Below, one piece after another: positions 15,208-24,701 of a DNA stretch of 36,431 nucleotides. Under the pieces are notes generated by a model that saw nothing but the letters and a program-made list of their open reading frames with translations, was not told the DNA's origin and ran no database searches. The stretch comes from Opitutales bacterium. Lineage in GTDB: Bacteria; Verrucomicrobiota; Verrucomicrobiia; Opitutales; Seribacteraceae. The translations under genes were made by a program, and so were the position numbers. Numbering within the stretch: the first letter of the stretch is position 1; every line of letters starts with the position of its first letter. The DNA lies in assembly GCA_028045305.1 (NCBI GenBank), contig JAOFTV010000021.1, forward strand, positions 1 through 36,431, read 5' to 3'.

Positions 15208-16500
15208 TCACCTGGGCATAAAGAGGATCGGTTCTTCCTTGTTTTGAATAACCAGACGAAGTCCGTCGGAAATTAACCACTCAGCTTCCGCAGATTCTCC
15301 TGATTTCCAACCCCTACGAATCATCGGCCTTTTACGGATAATACGATCTTCCAGAGGGATGACATCATCGCGTTTGCGACTTGACCAAAGTATATCGATG
15401 ATTTGCCCTTCTGAGTTCAATCCAACCAATTCGATAGAGGATCCAATTTGTTGGTATGCCAAGACCTTTTCTTTTTCAGAAATTTCCAGACTCAAGAGAA
15501 TTTCCTCTGCCATTTTCACTGCTTCATCTCTGTAGGACTCGAAAGTTGGAGAGTAGCGTGCAGGCAGCAAAAAACCATCCAAGTTACGAATGGCAATGGA
15601 TTCTACATTGGATGACCAAATTGGGGCGATCCGGTTGCCCCGGGCATCTACTGCAAACACTCTTGCTGGAAGATTTTTGGGGTTTCGATATGCGGGCAAT
15701 TTTTTAATTTCTTCGTAGCATTGATCGATGGCCCTGGATAGACCAGATGTTGTGGAGTCATGGAAAGTCTCAAGGGGTTGGTCGTCGGGCATGTAGACCA
15801 CCAAAGACACGGTTCTTGGGTAGTATGAAATTTGTTGGCCAACCAGTTTTCCCTGTTCGTTGAACTGCCCCTCCTCTTTAAGCAAACTTAAAAGAGACAT
15901 GTTTTTTTGGCCCCGAGGATGATAGAATACTTGGTACCTGCCTGTTGGAATTCCCTTGGAGAAAGTGGCTTTTAAGCGTGGAATACTCCGGATAGGAATA
16001 TCACCAAATTCAACTTTGTTTTTCTTGGTCAACTCGGAATAACGAAAAACTTCTGAGTGGGATAAAGGATAGTAGAGGGTAAAGTTACCGTCCAGTTCGT
16101 CGTTACGAAAGTTTTTTTCGTAGACCAATTCTCCAGCCTTTCCATAAGCTGTGAATATACCTTCTCTTTTTCCCTTCTCGAAAGAACCGCTTAAATTTTT
16201 AATTCCATTTGGTTGCCAGAAGAAAAAAGTTCCATGTTTCAATCCGTTAACAAATCCAACTTCGAATCTTTTTTGGCCATTTTTATACTTTCCAGAAACC
16301 CGACCAATTTTACTTTGTCCAAAAGGTTGTGATCGTCCGATTTTGTAGAGAATACGATTTCCGTCTTTATCTTTTCTGTATTCGACATCGTTTTCATTCA
16401 CTAACTCCTGGTTCGAACAACCCAAGCATATAAAAACAAGGAATCCTGCGGTCAGGCGGATTGTAAACTTTAACTTCGATATAATGGGGAACAATGACAC
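15208..16500 (-). CDS. MORN-repeat (YwqK-like) lipoprotein
   Basis: 430 aa from a GTG at 16500. The N-terminus has a charged region, a hydrophobic stretch and a lipobox ending in Cys28 (FICLGCSN), so the protein should be lipidated. Residues about 48-215 carry MORN-type repeats of the bacterial YwqK style: KYKNGQKRFEVGFVNGLKHG, then FWQPNGIKNLSGSFEKGKREG, and further copies with YG.AGEL and F.NDELDGNF. The second half (about 240-430) has no recognised domain. MORN/YwqK repeats form beta-hairpin arrays; the function here is unknown. It is the third gene of a probable operon, 45 bases after the defective HtrA-like gene. Confidence 0.78.
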   Translation of the reverse strand: MSLFPIISKLKFTIRLTAGFLVFICLGCSNQELVNENDVEYRKDKDGNRILYKIGRSQPFGQSKIGRVSGKYKNGQKRFEVGFVNGLKHGTFFFWQPNGIKNLSGSFEKGKREGIFTAYGKAGELVYEKNFRNDELDGNFTLYYPLSHSEVFRYSELTKKNKVEFGDIPIRSIPRLKATFSKGIPTGRYQVFYHPRGQKNMSLLSLLKEEGQFNEQGKLVGQQISYYPRTVSLVVYMPDDQPLETFHDSTTSGLSRAIDQCYEEIKKLPAYRNPKNLPARVFAVDARGNRIAPIWSSNVESIAIRNLDGFLLPARYSPTFESYRDEAVKMAEEILLSLEISEKEKVLAYQQIGSSIELVGLNSEGQIIDILWSSRKRDDVIPLEDRIIRKRPMIRRGWKSGESAEAEWLISDGLRLVIQNKEEPILFMPR

Positions 16501-16545
16501 TGGTGTATACTTATTCTCCGGAGTGCCGATTCGGCAATGGCAAAC

Positions 16546-17313
16546 TTATATCCCCCTTGCTCTGGCTTGATCGGCAATTTCCATTATGTCGGTTGCGGGA
16601 AGTGTAACCAAGGCAGATGGTCTCCTGCCCTCTTTCTTGTACACGCTCACACCAATCCATTCTCCTGAGGAGTTAAACACAGGACATCCTGGACTCAGGT
16701 TTTCAATTACAAAATAATCCCTCGGTTTGTTAATTACCGCATTAACCCAGCCTCTCTGCAAGGTCGGTTGACGGTATAAGTTTCGTCCCAATTTGCCCAA
16801 AGATACGACTTCATCCAAGGGCTTAGGGAAAGGATGGACATTCGAGTTTTCTGAAACAGATGGGTACAAGATACTGGCATTTTTTTCATCCTCGTTTACC
16901 AGGGGCATGACAAATGCAAGATCAAGGTCCTCATCCTTCAGGGCAAATTTTGCGGGGATTTCAGAACCATCATCCTGTAAAATCATTACTTCAATGTAAT
17001 CTACGCTAATGTCCCCCGCACCACGCATGCGTGAACGAATCGACTCTGTTGGATCCATCGTGTGCAGGGATAACACGGTCAATCCCTCTGGGCTTAGGAC
17101 CGTTCCTAGCGCTTCCAGTTTTCTTTCGGACGGGGGATAGCTCCTGCCATTCGAACTGACTTCGATTTTTACGATTACTGATACCCAGGTCACACAATCC
17201 GCTTTTTGTTCAAGCAGTTTTATCCAGGTGGAGCGTGGGTCTTCTCCCCAGAGAATGGTACTGGAAAGGAGGAAGAAAATCAGGGAACCGAGAAAAGATT
17301 TTGTCAGGTGCAT
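16546..17313 (-). CDS. HtrA-like protein lacking the catalytic serine
   Basis: 255 aa with a signal peptide (about 1-23, ending ILWG). It has the layout of an S1C/HtrA protease domain without PDZ. His84 (in LSLHTM) and Asp131 (in EDLDLAF) align with the catalytic His and Asp, but the GNSGGP motif is replaced by LSPGCP (206-211), putting Pro208 where the nucleophilic Ser should be. Compared with the neighbouring four-PDZ HtrA, which has intact NHHV, TDLAV and GNSGGP, this looks like a non-catalytic paralogue. It starts 32 bases after that gene, so it may act with it, for example as a regulatory or substrate-binding partner; that role is inference. It is not a pseudogene in the sense of a broken frame. 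Confidence 0.75.
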   Translation of the reverse strand: MHLTKSFLGSLIFFLLSSTILWGEDPRSTWIKLLEQKADCVTWVSVIVKIEVSSNGRSYPPSERKLEALGTVLSPEGLTVLSLHTMDPTESIRSRMRGAGDISVDYIEVMILQDDGSEIPAKFALKDEDLDLAFVMPLVNEDEKNASILYPSVSENSNVHPFPKPLDEVVSLGKLGRNLYRQPTLQRGWVNAVINKPRDYFVIENLSPGCPVFNSSGEWIGVSVYKKEGRRPSALVTLPATDIMEIADQARARGI

Positions 17314-17345
17314 GGTCGGTATATTCGGTTAAGGAAAGGCGTTGC

Positions 17346-19364
17346 TCAGGACGGGTCCCAATTCGGTTCAACTTTTATATACATGGTATGAATTCCACGC
17401 TTAATAAAAAAAGTAACACCGGGAGATTCTTGTTCCATTAACTCAGATATTCTGCTCTTGAAATTTTTTACAGAACTTACCATTTCGCCATTAATGGAAA
17501 GCAATAGATCTCCTTGGCGAAGGCCCGCAAGGGAGGACCAACCTGCTGGTTCCACATTTTCCACGAACAAGGCATGGTCATCATCCTGTAGTCTCTGAAA
17601 AACCCGGTCGGAAAAAGAAAGTTCGCGAACCGTTAGTTCTAGAGATTTATCTTCATGCTCGGGTAACTCCTGCGATGGAGTGGGCCGTTTGTCTAAGGTG
17701 GCATTCCATTCTGCTTCTGCTCCCTCCCGCAACCCGCTCAGGGATATAGTGGAATCAGTCCTGTATTGTTTGATCATATTGCCAAAGACTTCGTAATCTT
17801 CAGGTTTATTTGCTTGGATGACTTGTCCGTCCATCCGCATCAACAAATCTCCCGCCGAAAGACCGGCCCGCTTGGCAGGGGTATTCGGAAAGACTTGGGA
17901 TATGCGAATACCACGGGTATTTCTGTCCATTCCCAATGCCTCTGCCAGGTCACGGGTTATTACCTGAGTACGAACGCCCAGCCAAGGTTTCCATGCTTCC
18001 ATGGGGCGGTTCTCTTCTGGTTCCGGCCCGATTTTCACCACCGTCAAGAAGCTGGCCAAATCTCGTTCAAAGCGTACGAGCACAGGAACTGGTTCAGTTT
18101 TTCCTGCAGTCATCTGTTTACTGGCACCCACCAGATCATCCACTGATTTTATGGGTTTTCCATTCGTTTCCATAATTACATCTCCCGGTAAAAGGTTTGG
18201 CTTTGCACTGAAGGATGGCCCCCCTGGGGCGACCGTATGCACTTGTGCACCGCTCAAGTCATTCCGTCTGGATTCAAGCGAGGACATCATCGTGAAATCG
18301 CGCAGGGTCAACCCCCAGCTTTTAACCTCTTTTTCCCTATTAAATGCAGACTCTCTTTCACGGGTGATTAATTTCCAGTTTTTTTTCTTACCCTGTCGCA
18401 ATCCTCTGATCTTCACGGTTTTACCTGCAGGAATTGAACCTGCTATTTGATTAAAGGGTGGAATATCTTCTGGGATTCGAGCTTGTACGGGTTGCCCAGA
18501 AAAATGGGTGATCAAATCCCCCGGTAGGAAACCGGCCTCTTCTGCAGGTGATCCGCTGATGATGCCTGAAATTAAAATCCCTACCTGCGAGTCCTCTAAA
18601 ACGGGTTGGCATTCAAACCCGCACCATGACCTTTTAATGTGTCCATTTTTGGCAAGTTCTCCGGAAACTTCCTGGACGAGGTTGGAGGGAATGGCTCCCC
18701 CCAAACTGGCGATCGCCACTTCATTGATGCCAATAATCAAGCCATTTTCGTTGACCAATGGACCACCGCTGTTACCCGGGAAAATTACCGCATCGTGCCC
18801 GAGCCAACGAACTAGTTCTCCAACATTTTCGCCATCCAAACGAAAGGAACCGCTCTGCTTGGAAATTAAGGCAAGGTTGGATACAATTCCACGGGTGACT
18901 GACTGGGAAAGCCCTGCCGGACTTCCCATAGCGAAGCAGACATCTCCAACCTGAACTTTCTGAGAGTCTGCGAACTTGGCAAAGGTGATGGGAGATGAAT
19001 CCGGTGAACGCTCGGAAAGTCGGAGTTGTAAAACTGCAAGGTCGGTAAGGGCGTCCGCTCCAAGCAGGTCCGCTCCAATTTCCTCCCCGTTGTGCATCCG
19101 GCAGGTTAGCCTGGTTGCTTTCCCGGCAACATGGTGATTGGTCACGACCAAGCCTGATTTATCGATGATTACTCCACTGCCGGTAGATCCTGACTTGAGC
19201 ATTCTTCCATTCGAACCTCTTTCCGACACCACCTCTATGCGTACGATCGCCCGGTAAACTGAGTTTACACGATCATTGATTTCCAGTTTCTCTAGGCCTG
19301 CTAGAGTTTGGGAAAAAATCAGTAAAAAGAGAGGGAAAGAAGAATAACTAGCAAAAGAACGCAT
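17346..19364 (-). CDS. HtrA/DegP-like serine protease with four PDZ-like domains
   Basis: 672 aa from ATG 19364, chosen because it is followed directly by a signal peptide (SSFPLFLLIFSQTLAG); the frame is open up to 19475 but the extra 37 residues do not look like part of the protein. The S1C triad is complete: His78 (NHHV), Asp108 (TDLAVL) and Ser199 (GNSGGP). Four PDZ-like domains follow; each has a PGDL/AGDL/QGDL-type motif: ISGSPAEEAGFLPGDL, APGGPSFSAKPNLLPGDV, PNTPAKRAGLSAGDLL and PAGWSSLAGLRQGDLL. DegP and DegQ have two PDZ domains, so four is unusual. It is expected to be a periplasmic quality-control protease. It leads a three-gene operon and is divergent from the permease gene. Confidence 0.87.
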   Translation of the reverse strand: MRSFASYSSFPLFLLIFSQTLAGLEKLEINDRVNSVYRAIVRIEVVSERGSNGRMLKSGSTGSGVIIDKSGLVVTNHHVAGKATRLTCRMHNGEEIGADLLGADALTDLAVLQLRLSERSPDSSPITFAKFADSQKVQVGDVCFAMGSPAGLSQSVTRGIVSNLALISKQSGSFRLDGENVGELVRWLGHDAVIFPGNSGGPLVNENGLIIGINEVAIASLGGAIPSNLVQEVSGELAKNGHIKRSWCGFECQPVLEDSQVGILISGIISGSPAEEAGFLPGDLITHFSGQPVQARIPEDIPPFNQIAGSIPAGKTVKIRGLRQGKKKNWKLITRERESAFNREKEVKSWGLTLRDFTMMSSLESRRNDLSGAQVHTVAPGGPSFSAKPNLLPGDVIMETNGKPIKSVDDLVGASKQMTAGKTEPVPVLVRFERDLASFLTVVKIGPEPEENRPMEAWKPWLGVRTQVITRDLAEALGMDRNTRGIRISQVFPNTPAKRAGLSAGDLLMRMDGQVIQANKPEDYEVFGNMIKQYRTDSTISLSGLREGAEAEWNATLDKRPTPSQELPEHEDKSLELTVRELSFSDRVFQRLQDDDHALFVENVEPAGWSSLAGLRQGDLLLSINGEMVSSVKNFKSRISELMEQESPGVTFFIKRGIHTMYIKVEPNWDPS

Positions 19365-19477
19365 ATTCAAAGAGGCGGTACCGGGGGGTAAAAAAGTGGA
19401 TTGTTTTAAAAAAGACAGAAAAAGAGTTTCTTGCCCTCCGTCGCAAGTGAAGGCAAGAATCAAACGATCAAACAATC

Positions 19478-20644
19478 ATGAGCGACTCAGCCAAAAGTAC
19501 AAATTTCCTAACGACCGGGCAATCCAAGTTGCTTGCCTTCACCCTGTGCGCGGCCAGCGTATTCCTACTCTTTCTACTCTGCGGATGGATCGTTCGAAGC
19601 CTGGGTATTTTTATGGATCATTTTTCCTCTGTGCTTTGGCCCCTTGCCATTTCTGCAATACTCACAGTTTTGTTAAGTCCTGTTGTACTTTCGATCGAAC
19701 GATGGCTGGGGTGGGGTAGAAGTTTTTCCATTCTTACGCTTTATCTTCTGGTTTTAGTGGTTGGTACCTTCACCATCTGGGGAGTGGGTGCGGAGGTGCT
19801 CAAACAAGTCCGCGAACTAACTGGCTCCTCCATGGATTGGCCGGAAAGAATAGAGAACCGAGTGCGCCAATCCGTAAGTCCTGCCACCTGGGATGCTGTT
19901 GCCGAAAAGTTCGGACGTTTTAAACAGGATTGGAAGCAAACCTTACAGGCAATTGGCACTGGAGCCCCTCAACTCACCAAAGGTTCAGCCCGTGCCCTGC
20001 AGGATGCATGGTCTGGTGTGAGCTCCTTCCTTTCCTCCCTTGCTTGCTTAGCCATCGCTCCGATCTATTTATTTTATTTTCTCAGTTCCAGGCGTGATCA
20101 CCTTGCCGATTTGGTCGGTCAGTTAACTTTTTTCAAGCCCGATACCCGACAGGACTTGGTTTACTTGGTGCATCAATTCAAAGAGATTATCGAAGCCTTT
20201 TTTCGCGGACAATTATTAATCGGTGCCATGATGGGAGTTGGGTATGCCATTGGATTTAGTCTGTCTGGCTTAAAGTTTGGCATCGCCCTTGGTTTACTTT
20301 TCGGGATCTTAAATGTTGTTCCCTTTTTGGGGTCAGTTCTTGGATGCCTCACCGCTGTGACCGTTGCATATTTGCAACCAGGAGGGATATTGGAAAGTGG
20401 GGAATGGTCGGTTCTTTGGGGGTGTGCCATCACCTTTTCAGTAGTGCAACTGTTCGAAAGTTACTGGCTAAGCCCCAAGGTTATGGGAGACCGGACGGGC
20501 TTGCACCCAGTGGTTATTATTGCATCGGTTTTTTTCTGGGGTGTGGCATTTGGGGGTGTGCTTGGCATGATTTTGGGGATTCCACTCACCGCCTTTCTTA
20601 TCGTTCTTTGGCGTTTACTGCGCCAGAAATATTTGCCCATCTAA
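19478..20644 (+). CDS. AI-2E family transporter / PerM-like permease
   Basis: 388 aa with about eight hydrophobic segments. Early ones lie near residues 16-36, 45-68 and 73-95; a soluble stretch (about 100-180) follows, with ELTGSSMDWPERIENRVR. Later segments include the conserved FRGQLLIGAMMGVGYAIGF, GILNVVPFLGSVLG and a C-terminal glycine-rich VFFWGVAFGGVLGMILGIPL, all characteristic of the AI-2E/PerM (UPF0118) family. Members export diverse solutes; the name reflects E. coli TqsA, and the substrate here cannot be told. Start ATG 19478. Upstream, TTCTTGCC (19428-19435) and GGCAAGAA (19452-19459) form an inverted repeat in the leader. Confidence 0.88.
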   Translation: MSDSAKSTNFLTTGQSKLLAFTLCAASVFLLFLLCGWIVRSLGIFMDHFSSVLWPLAISAILTVLLSPVVLSIERWLGWGRSFSILTLYLLVLVVGTFTIWGVGAEVLKQVRELTGSSMDWPERIENRVRQSVSPATWDAVAEKFGRFKQDWKQTLQAIGTGAPQLTKGSARALQDAWSGVSSFLSSLACLAIAPIYLFYFLSSRRDHLADLVGQLTFFKPDTRQDLVYLVHQFKEIIEAFFRGQLLIGAMMGVGYAIGFSLSGLKFGIALGLLFGILNVVPFLGSVLGCLTAVTVAYLQPGGILESGEWSVLWGCAITFSVVQLFESYWLSPKVMGDRTGLHPVVIIASVFFWGVAFGGVLGMILGIPLTAFLIVLWRLLRQKYLPI

Positions 20645-20767
20645 AACCGATTCCTAAAGGCATTATTGCTTGTTACTCGGTTGTACATTGATTGGGTGTG
20701 CGCAAGATTGCCTTGTAAGCATTGCATCCTTTCGAAATGTAAGTAACTGAACAACCCTCCACTCTCC

Positions 20768-23700
20768 TTGGCTAATTTAGATAAAGACTTCGTGCACCTG
20801 CACGTCCATTCCGATTACAGTCTGCTTGATGGTTGTTGCCGGATGGACCGCTTGATGGACCGAGCGGTCGAGCTGGGTATGTCGGCAATGGCCCTGACGG
20901 ATCATGGGAATCTTTTTGGAGCCGTATCTTTTGTCAAAAATGCGGAGAAGCGTGGAATCAAGCCAATCATTGGATGCGAAGGATACATTGTAACCGACCA
21001 TAAAAACGACGAACGCCCTGGGCGGGAAAATCATAAGTCCTATCACCTCGGCCTTCTGGCTAAGAATTTTCAAGGCTATCAAAACCTCTGCAAAGTAGTA
21101 TCAGATGCCCATGTTGATGGCTTTTACTACCGGCCGCGAACAGATTTAGAAACCCTCGCAGAGCATGCCAATGGCCTGATTGGTTTTACCGGTTGCATGC
21201 AGGGATGGATTCCGCAGCTGATTCTTCGTGGAGAGGAAGAGGAGGCCGAACGAGCGATGGGCCAAATGATCGATATTTTCGGTAAGGAAAATTACTTCGT
21301 TGAATTGCACAACCATGGAATCGAGGAGCAGGCACAACTAGTCCCGGAGTTAATTAGATTAGCCAAGAAATTCGACCTCAAGACTGTAGCATCCAATGAT
21401 GTACATTATGTTCAAGGCGAGGACTGGGCACCTCACGATGCTTTGCTTTGCATACAAACGGGTTCCAAGTTGGACGATGTGAAACGCATGCGTTACAGTG
21501 CCCGTGAATTCTATTTAAAATCGCGCTTAGAAATGGAGGAGCTTTTTCGTGAAGTTCCTGAGTCAATTACCAACACCTTTGCCGTGGCCGAGATGTGCGA
21601 GGTGAAACTTCCCTTTGGAGAAAACAATTATCCTGTATTCACCCTGCCACCTGAAATTAAAACCAAGGTGGCGGACAACCTTGAATACTTAAAAAAACTC
21701 TGTGAAGAAGGACTTCAAAAAAGGTACCAGGTTGAATACCAGGAAATAGATGCCCGTGCGGAGACTGACTCTCTGGCAAAGGAACTTAGCGAGCGTTTGG
21801 ATTACGAGCTTGGAGTTATTGGAAAGACCGGATTCAACGACTACTTTCTAATCGTTGCCGACTTTATGAACTGGTCCCGTGAACAGGGAATTCCCGTTGG
21901 TCCGGGCCGTGGTTCCGGGGCGGGTTGCCTCGTTGCCTATGCCTTGGGAATAACCGATATCGATCCCCTCCGCTTCGGGTTGCTCTTTGAGCGTTTTCTT
22001 AATCCCGAGAGAGTTTCTCCTCCAGATTTCGATATCGACTTTTGTATGCGTCGCCGGGGAGAGGTGATTGAATATGTTCGTGAAAAATATGGTCGAGATT
22101 GCGTGGCCAATATTATCACCTTTGGAACATTTGGTGCAAAGATGGTGGTTCGTGATGTTGCCCGTGTACGTGACCTTCCCTATGCCGAGGCAGATAAACT
22201 GGCCAAGATGATTCCAGATGACCTCAATATTTCCCTGAAAGATGCAATTGCAAAAAGTCCAGAACTTGCATCGGAGTATGAAAAAAATCCCGTTGCCAAG
22301 CAAATCATTGATACCGGCAGAGTGATTGAGGGAATGGTTCGAAACTCGGGAACGCATGCCGCCGGTGTAATCATTGCCGATCGTCCCTTGAAGGAATTGG
22401 TTCCACTGACCAAACAAGATGGTATACTTACCACCCAATACCCCAAGGACCCTGTGGAGGATCTTGGGTTATTGAAAATGGATTTCCTTGGGCTCAAAAC
22501 CCTGACCGTAATTGCAGAGGCGGAAGCTCATATTCGAAAGAAAAAAGGATTAGAGAACTTTCGTGTTACAGAAGCGCCCCTGGAAGATGAGCCCACTTTT
22601 ACCCTGCTTGACGAAGCCCGGACCATTGGAGTTTTCCAGTTGGAATCGGAAGGTATGCGCCGGCTTTGTCGTCAAATGACGATTTCTAATATCGATGAGA
22701 TCATCGCCTTGATCGCCCTGTACCGTCCGGGCCCCATGGAGTGGATACCAGATTATATCAAGGGGAAGGAAGACCCCTCAACTATTCAATTTCCGCACCC
22801 TTTACTCGAAGATATTTGTGCCGAAACTTATGGGGTTATGGTTTACCAGGAACAGGTCATGGAAGCTGCCCGCCTTGTCGCCGGGTATACCCTTGGCGGG
22901 GCGGATATTCTTCGCCGTGCCATGGGTAAGAAAAAGGTGGAGGAGATGGCCAAGCAAAGAGAAATCTTTGTCAAAGGGGCAAAAAAGGTCAATGGAATCG
23001 AGTCCAAGAAGGCCAATGATATTTTTAACATCCTTGAGAAATTTGCGGGCTATGGGTTTAACAAGTCTCACTCTGCAGCCTACGGAATTATAAGTTACCA
23101 AACCGCTTTTTTGAAAGCCAATCATCCCGTGGACTTCATGGCAGGAGTACTTGCTTGTGAACTTGGGAATTCAGACAAACTTGCTCACTTCCTGGGAGAA
23201 TGCCACGAAATGGGCATTTCCGTACTTGGCCCGGATGTAAACGAGTCTGGAGAAAACTTTACTCCCATGGATGGGGAAGGCGCTGAACTGGGCTCCATTC
23301 GTTTCGGGCTTTCTGCAGTCAAAGGAGTAGGAGATGTTGCTGGCAAAAATATCGTTGAGGAAAGAGAGAAGAATGGTCCTTTTGCCAACTTTGGGGATTT
23401 GGTCGAGCGTGTGGACGGAAAAGCTGCCAACAAAAGAGTCCTTGAATGCTTGATTAAATCTGGAGCTTTCGATGCACTTCACGGAAACCGGGCCGCTCTT
23501 CTTGCAGACCTGGACCGTTCCATGGGTGAGGCCCAGTTGCGCCGCAAGGACCGTGAGGCCGGACAGGTGAACCTATTTGATATGATGGCTGGGGATGACA
23601 CCGGAGAGGCAGCGACCGAAGAACATTTTGGAGCCAATGGAAAGACCGAAGTTCCTGAGATGGACGAGCTTGAAAAATTACAATTGGAAAGAGAATTGCT

Positions 23701-24358
23701 CGGTCTCTTCCTTACCGGACACCCGGTAGATACCCTGTGCGGTATCGGTCCTTTGCTCGACAATTTGCAATCATCTGATTTGGATACATTAAAGGGAAAA
23801 CGTTCCTTCCGTCTTTGCGGGGTAATCTCCGAAATAGAAAGAAGGTATACCAAAAAGGGGGCCAAACCATGGGCTCGTTTTAACTTGCTGGCCAAAGAGA
23901 AAGATTTTTCTCTACCTATGTTTTCAGAAGCATATGAGCAATATGGTGAACGATTGGAACCCGGTAAGATTATGGTTGTGGAAGGAGTTGCTTCCCATCG
24001 GGACGGGGAAACCCGTATTAATGTGACCAAGTTATGGGCCTTTGACGATGCCCTTTCCAAGATCGTGGAGGAAGTCACCTGGTTGGTTGACCCTGAGCAC
24101 CCACAAGCCGTCGAATTTTCGGAAGAACTTTTTGCAGAAGCAGAAAAGGGCCGAGGCAAGGCGCAACTCTCCCTTGCCTATGCAAACAGTCGCGAAAAAG
24201 AGGGGGTAGTGGTGGAGACGGACGGACGATTCCGCCTGCCTATTCGTCTTGATACCTTCAAGGATTGGCGTTCACGCCCCTGCGTCCTTGGTGCCCGACT
24301 CCGTATCACTGAGCCAGACCCGCCACCGGAAAACCGGTTTGCCAAAAAAGGGGAATGA
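20768..24358 (+). CDS. dnaE: DNA polymerase III subunit alpha
   Basis: 1196 aa, the replicative polymerase. The N-terminal PHP domain opens [15 protein letters not shown] and keeps likely metal ligands (HLHVH, TDHGN, GCEGY, ELHNH, NDVHY), unlike the degenerate PHP of E. coli. Polymerase motifs are [10 protein letters not shown] (about 377), PDFDIDF (about 418-424, two catalytic Asp) and [10 protein letters not shown] (third Asp near 571). Later come the beta-clamp and OB-fold regions (OB-fold about 1010-1100, [14 protein letters not shown]). The family is the DnaE1 type, not PolC (no inserted DnaQ exonuclease domain). The start is TTG at 20768; the next in-frame candidates would cut into the PHP motif. 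There is no clear Shine-Dalgarno sequence. It is followed by rpsU after 79 bases. Confidence 0.97.
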   Translation: MANLDKDFVHLHVHSDYSLLDGCCRMDRLMDRAVELGMSAMALTDHGNLFGAVSFVKNAEKRGIKPIIGCEGYIVTDHKNDERPGRENHKSYHLGLLAKNFQGYQNLCKVVSDAHVDGFYYRPRTDLETLAEHANGLIGFTGCMQGWIPQLILRGEEEEAERAMGQMIDIFGKENYFVELHNHGIEEQAQLVPELIRLAKKFDLKTVASNDVHYVQGEDWAPHDALLCIQTGSKLDDVKRMRYSAREFYLKSRLEMEELFREVPESITNTFAVAEMCEVKLPFGENNYPVFTLPPEIKTKVADNLEYLKKLCEEGLQKRYQVEYQEIDARAETDSLAKELSERLDYELGVIGKTGFNDYFLIVADFMNWSREQGIPVGPGRGSGAGCLVAYALGITDIDPLRFGLLFERFLNPERVSPPDFDIDFCMRRRGEVIEYVREKYGRDCVANIITFGTFGAKMVVRDVARVRDLPYAEADKLAKMIPDDLNISLKDAIAKSPELASEYEKNPVAKQIIDTGRVIEGMVRNSGTHAAGVIIADRPLKELVPLTKQDGILTTQYPKDPVEDLGLLKMDFLGLKTLTVIAEAEAHIRKKKGLENFRVTEAPLEDEPTFTLLDEARTIGVFQLESEGMRRLCRQMTISNIDEIIALIALYRPGPMEWIPDYIKGKEDPSTIQFPHPLLEDICAETYGVMVYQEQVMEAARLVAGYTLGGADILRRAMGKKKVEEMAKQREIFVKGAKKVNGIESKKANDIFNILEKFAGYGFNKSHSAAYGIISYQTAFLKANHPVDFMAGVLACELGNSDKLAHFLGECHEMGISVLGPDVNESGENFTPMDGEGAELGSIRFGLSAVKGVGDVAGKNIVEEREKNGPFANFGDLVERVDGKAANKRVLECLIKSGAFDALHGNRAALLADLDRSMGEAQLRRKDREAGQVNLFDMMAGDDTGEAATEEHFGANGKTEVPEMDELEKLQLERELLGLFLTGHPVDTLCGIGPLLDNLQSSDLDTLKGKRSFRLCGVISEIERRYTKKGAKPWARFNLLAKEKDFSLPMFSEAYEQYGERLEPGKIMVVEGVASHRDGETRINVTKLWAFDDALSKIVEEVTWLVDPEHPQAVEFSEELFAEAEKGRGKAQLSLAYANSREKEGVVVETDGRFRLPIRLDTFKDWRSRPCVLGARLRITEPDPPPENRFAKKGE

Positions 24359-24391
24359 CTGAATTTTACCTTTTGCTAACGCCGTTCCCGC

Positions 24392-24419
24392 TTGACGAAT
24401 ATAACATCCTTGGTATTTT
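24392..24419 (+). promoter_or_regulatory. Candidate promoter of rpsU
   Basis: TTGACG (24392-24397) and TATTTT (24414-24419) are separated by 16 bases in the gap between dnaE and rpsU. The predicted start near 24426 gives a leader of about 12 bases before ATG 24438. An independent promoter makes sense because ribosomal protein S21 is needed in far larger amounts than the polymerase. Confidence 0.35.
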
Positions 24420-24437
24420 CAATTCTTTTGCATCATT

Positions 24438-24638
24438 ATGTCCATAGAAATTAAGTTACGTAAAGGCGAGCCCATGGATCGGGCAATTCGTCGCTTGAAA
24501 AAAACCCTGGATCGCGAAGGTATTATTCGCGATGTTCGCGCTAAGCGTTACTTTTTAAAACCTTCGGACAAAAAACGCGAAGCTCGTAAGGTTGCTGCAT
24601 TTACTCAAATGTTGCGCACCCGTTACGAAAAGATGTAA
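24438..24638 (+). CDS. rpsU: 30S ribosomal protein bS21
   Basis: 66 aa, highly basic. It matches the bS21 family throughout: start MSIEIKLRKGEPMDRAIRRL, then KKTLDREGIIRDVRAKRYF and a C-terminal KKREARKVAAF segment. S21 binds near the 3' end of 16S rRNA and helps base-pairing with mRNA during initiation. Homologues are 57-71 aa, so this is full length. A hairpin terminator follows directly. Its presence is of interest because many genes here lack visible Shine-Dalgarno sequences. Confidence 0.96.
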   Translation: MSIEIKLRKGEPMDRAIRRLKKTLDREGIIRDVRAKRYFLKPSDKKREARKVAAFTQMLRTRYEKM

Positions 24639-24644
24639 ATTATT

Positions 24645-24688
24645 ATCCCTTTCGGGGATTTTTCTCGTCATTGACGGGAGAATTTTTT
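24645..24688 (+). terminator. Terminator region after rpsU (two hairpins)
   Basis: A small hairpin ATCCC/GGGAT (24645-24649 with 24655-24659) is followed by TTTTT. A second, better hairpin (24663-24669 with 24673-24679, one G-T wobble, ATT loop) is followed after three bases by six T residues (24683-24688). It separates rpsU from the cyclase gene beginning at 24702, so the cyclase module probably has its own promoter or is read by leakage. A TTGACG at 24671-24676 with a poor TTCGAT 17 bases on is the only promoter-like sequence seen. Confidence 0.75.
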
Positions 24689-24701
24689 AGCAATTCGATA
24701 A

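Noticed and set aside
19428-19459. Inverted repeat TTCTTGCC/GGCAAGAA upstream of the permease gene as a riboswitch or attenuator
   Set aside because: Eight-base arms alone are weak evidence; no T-run and no recognised riboswitch core. A second GCAAG at 19443-19447 can pair with the same left arm but this may be chance.
21848-22438. Minus-strand open frame of 196 aa inside dnaE
   Set aside because: Antisense to the conserved polymerase core; no recognisable motif.
23479-24159. Minus-strand open frame of 226 aa inside dnaE
   Set aside because: Shadow frame; Ser/Arg-rich composition with no domain, fully within dnaE.
24645-24660. First small hairpin after rpsU as a stand-alone terminator
   Set aside because: Only five base pairs; kept as part of the terminator region, where the second hairpin with six T residues is the stronger signal.
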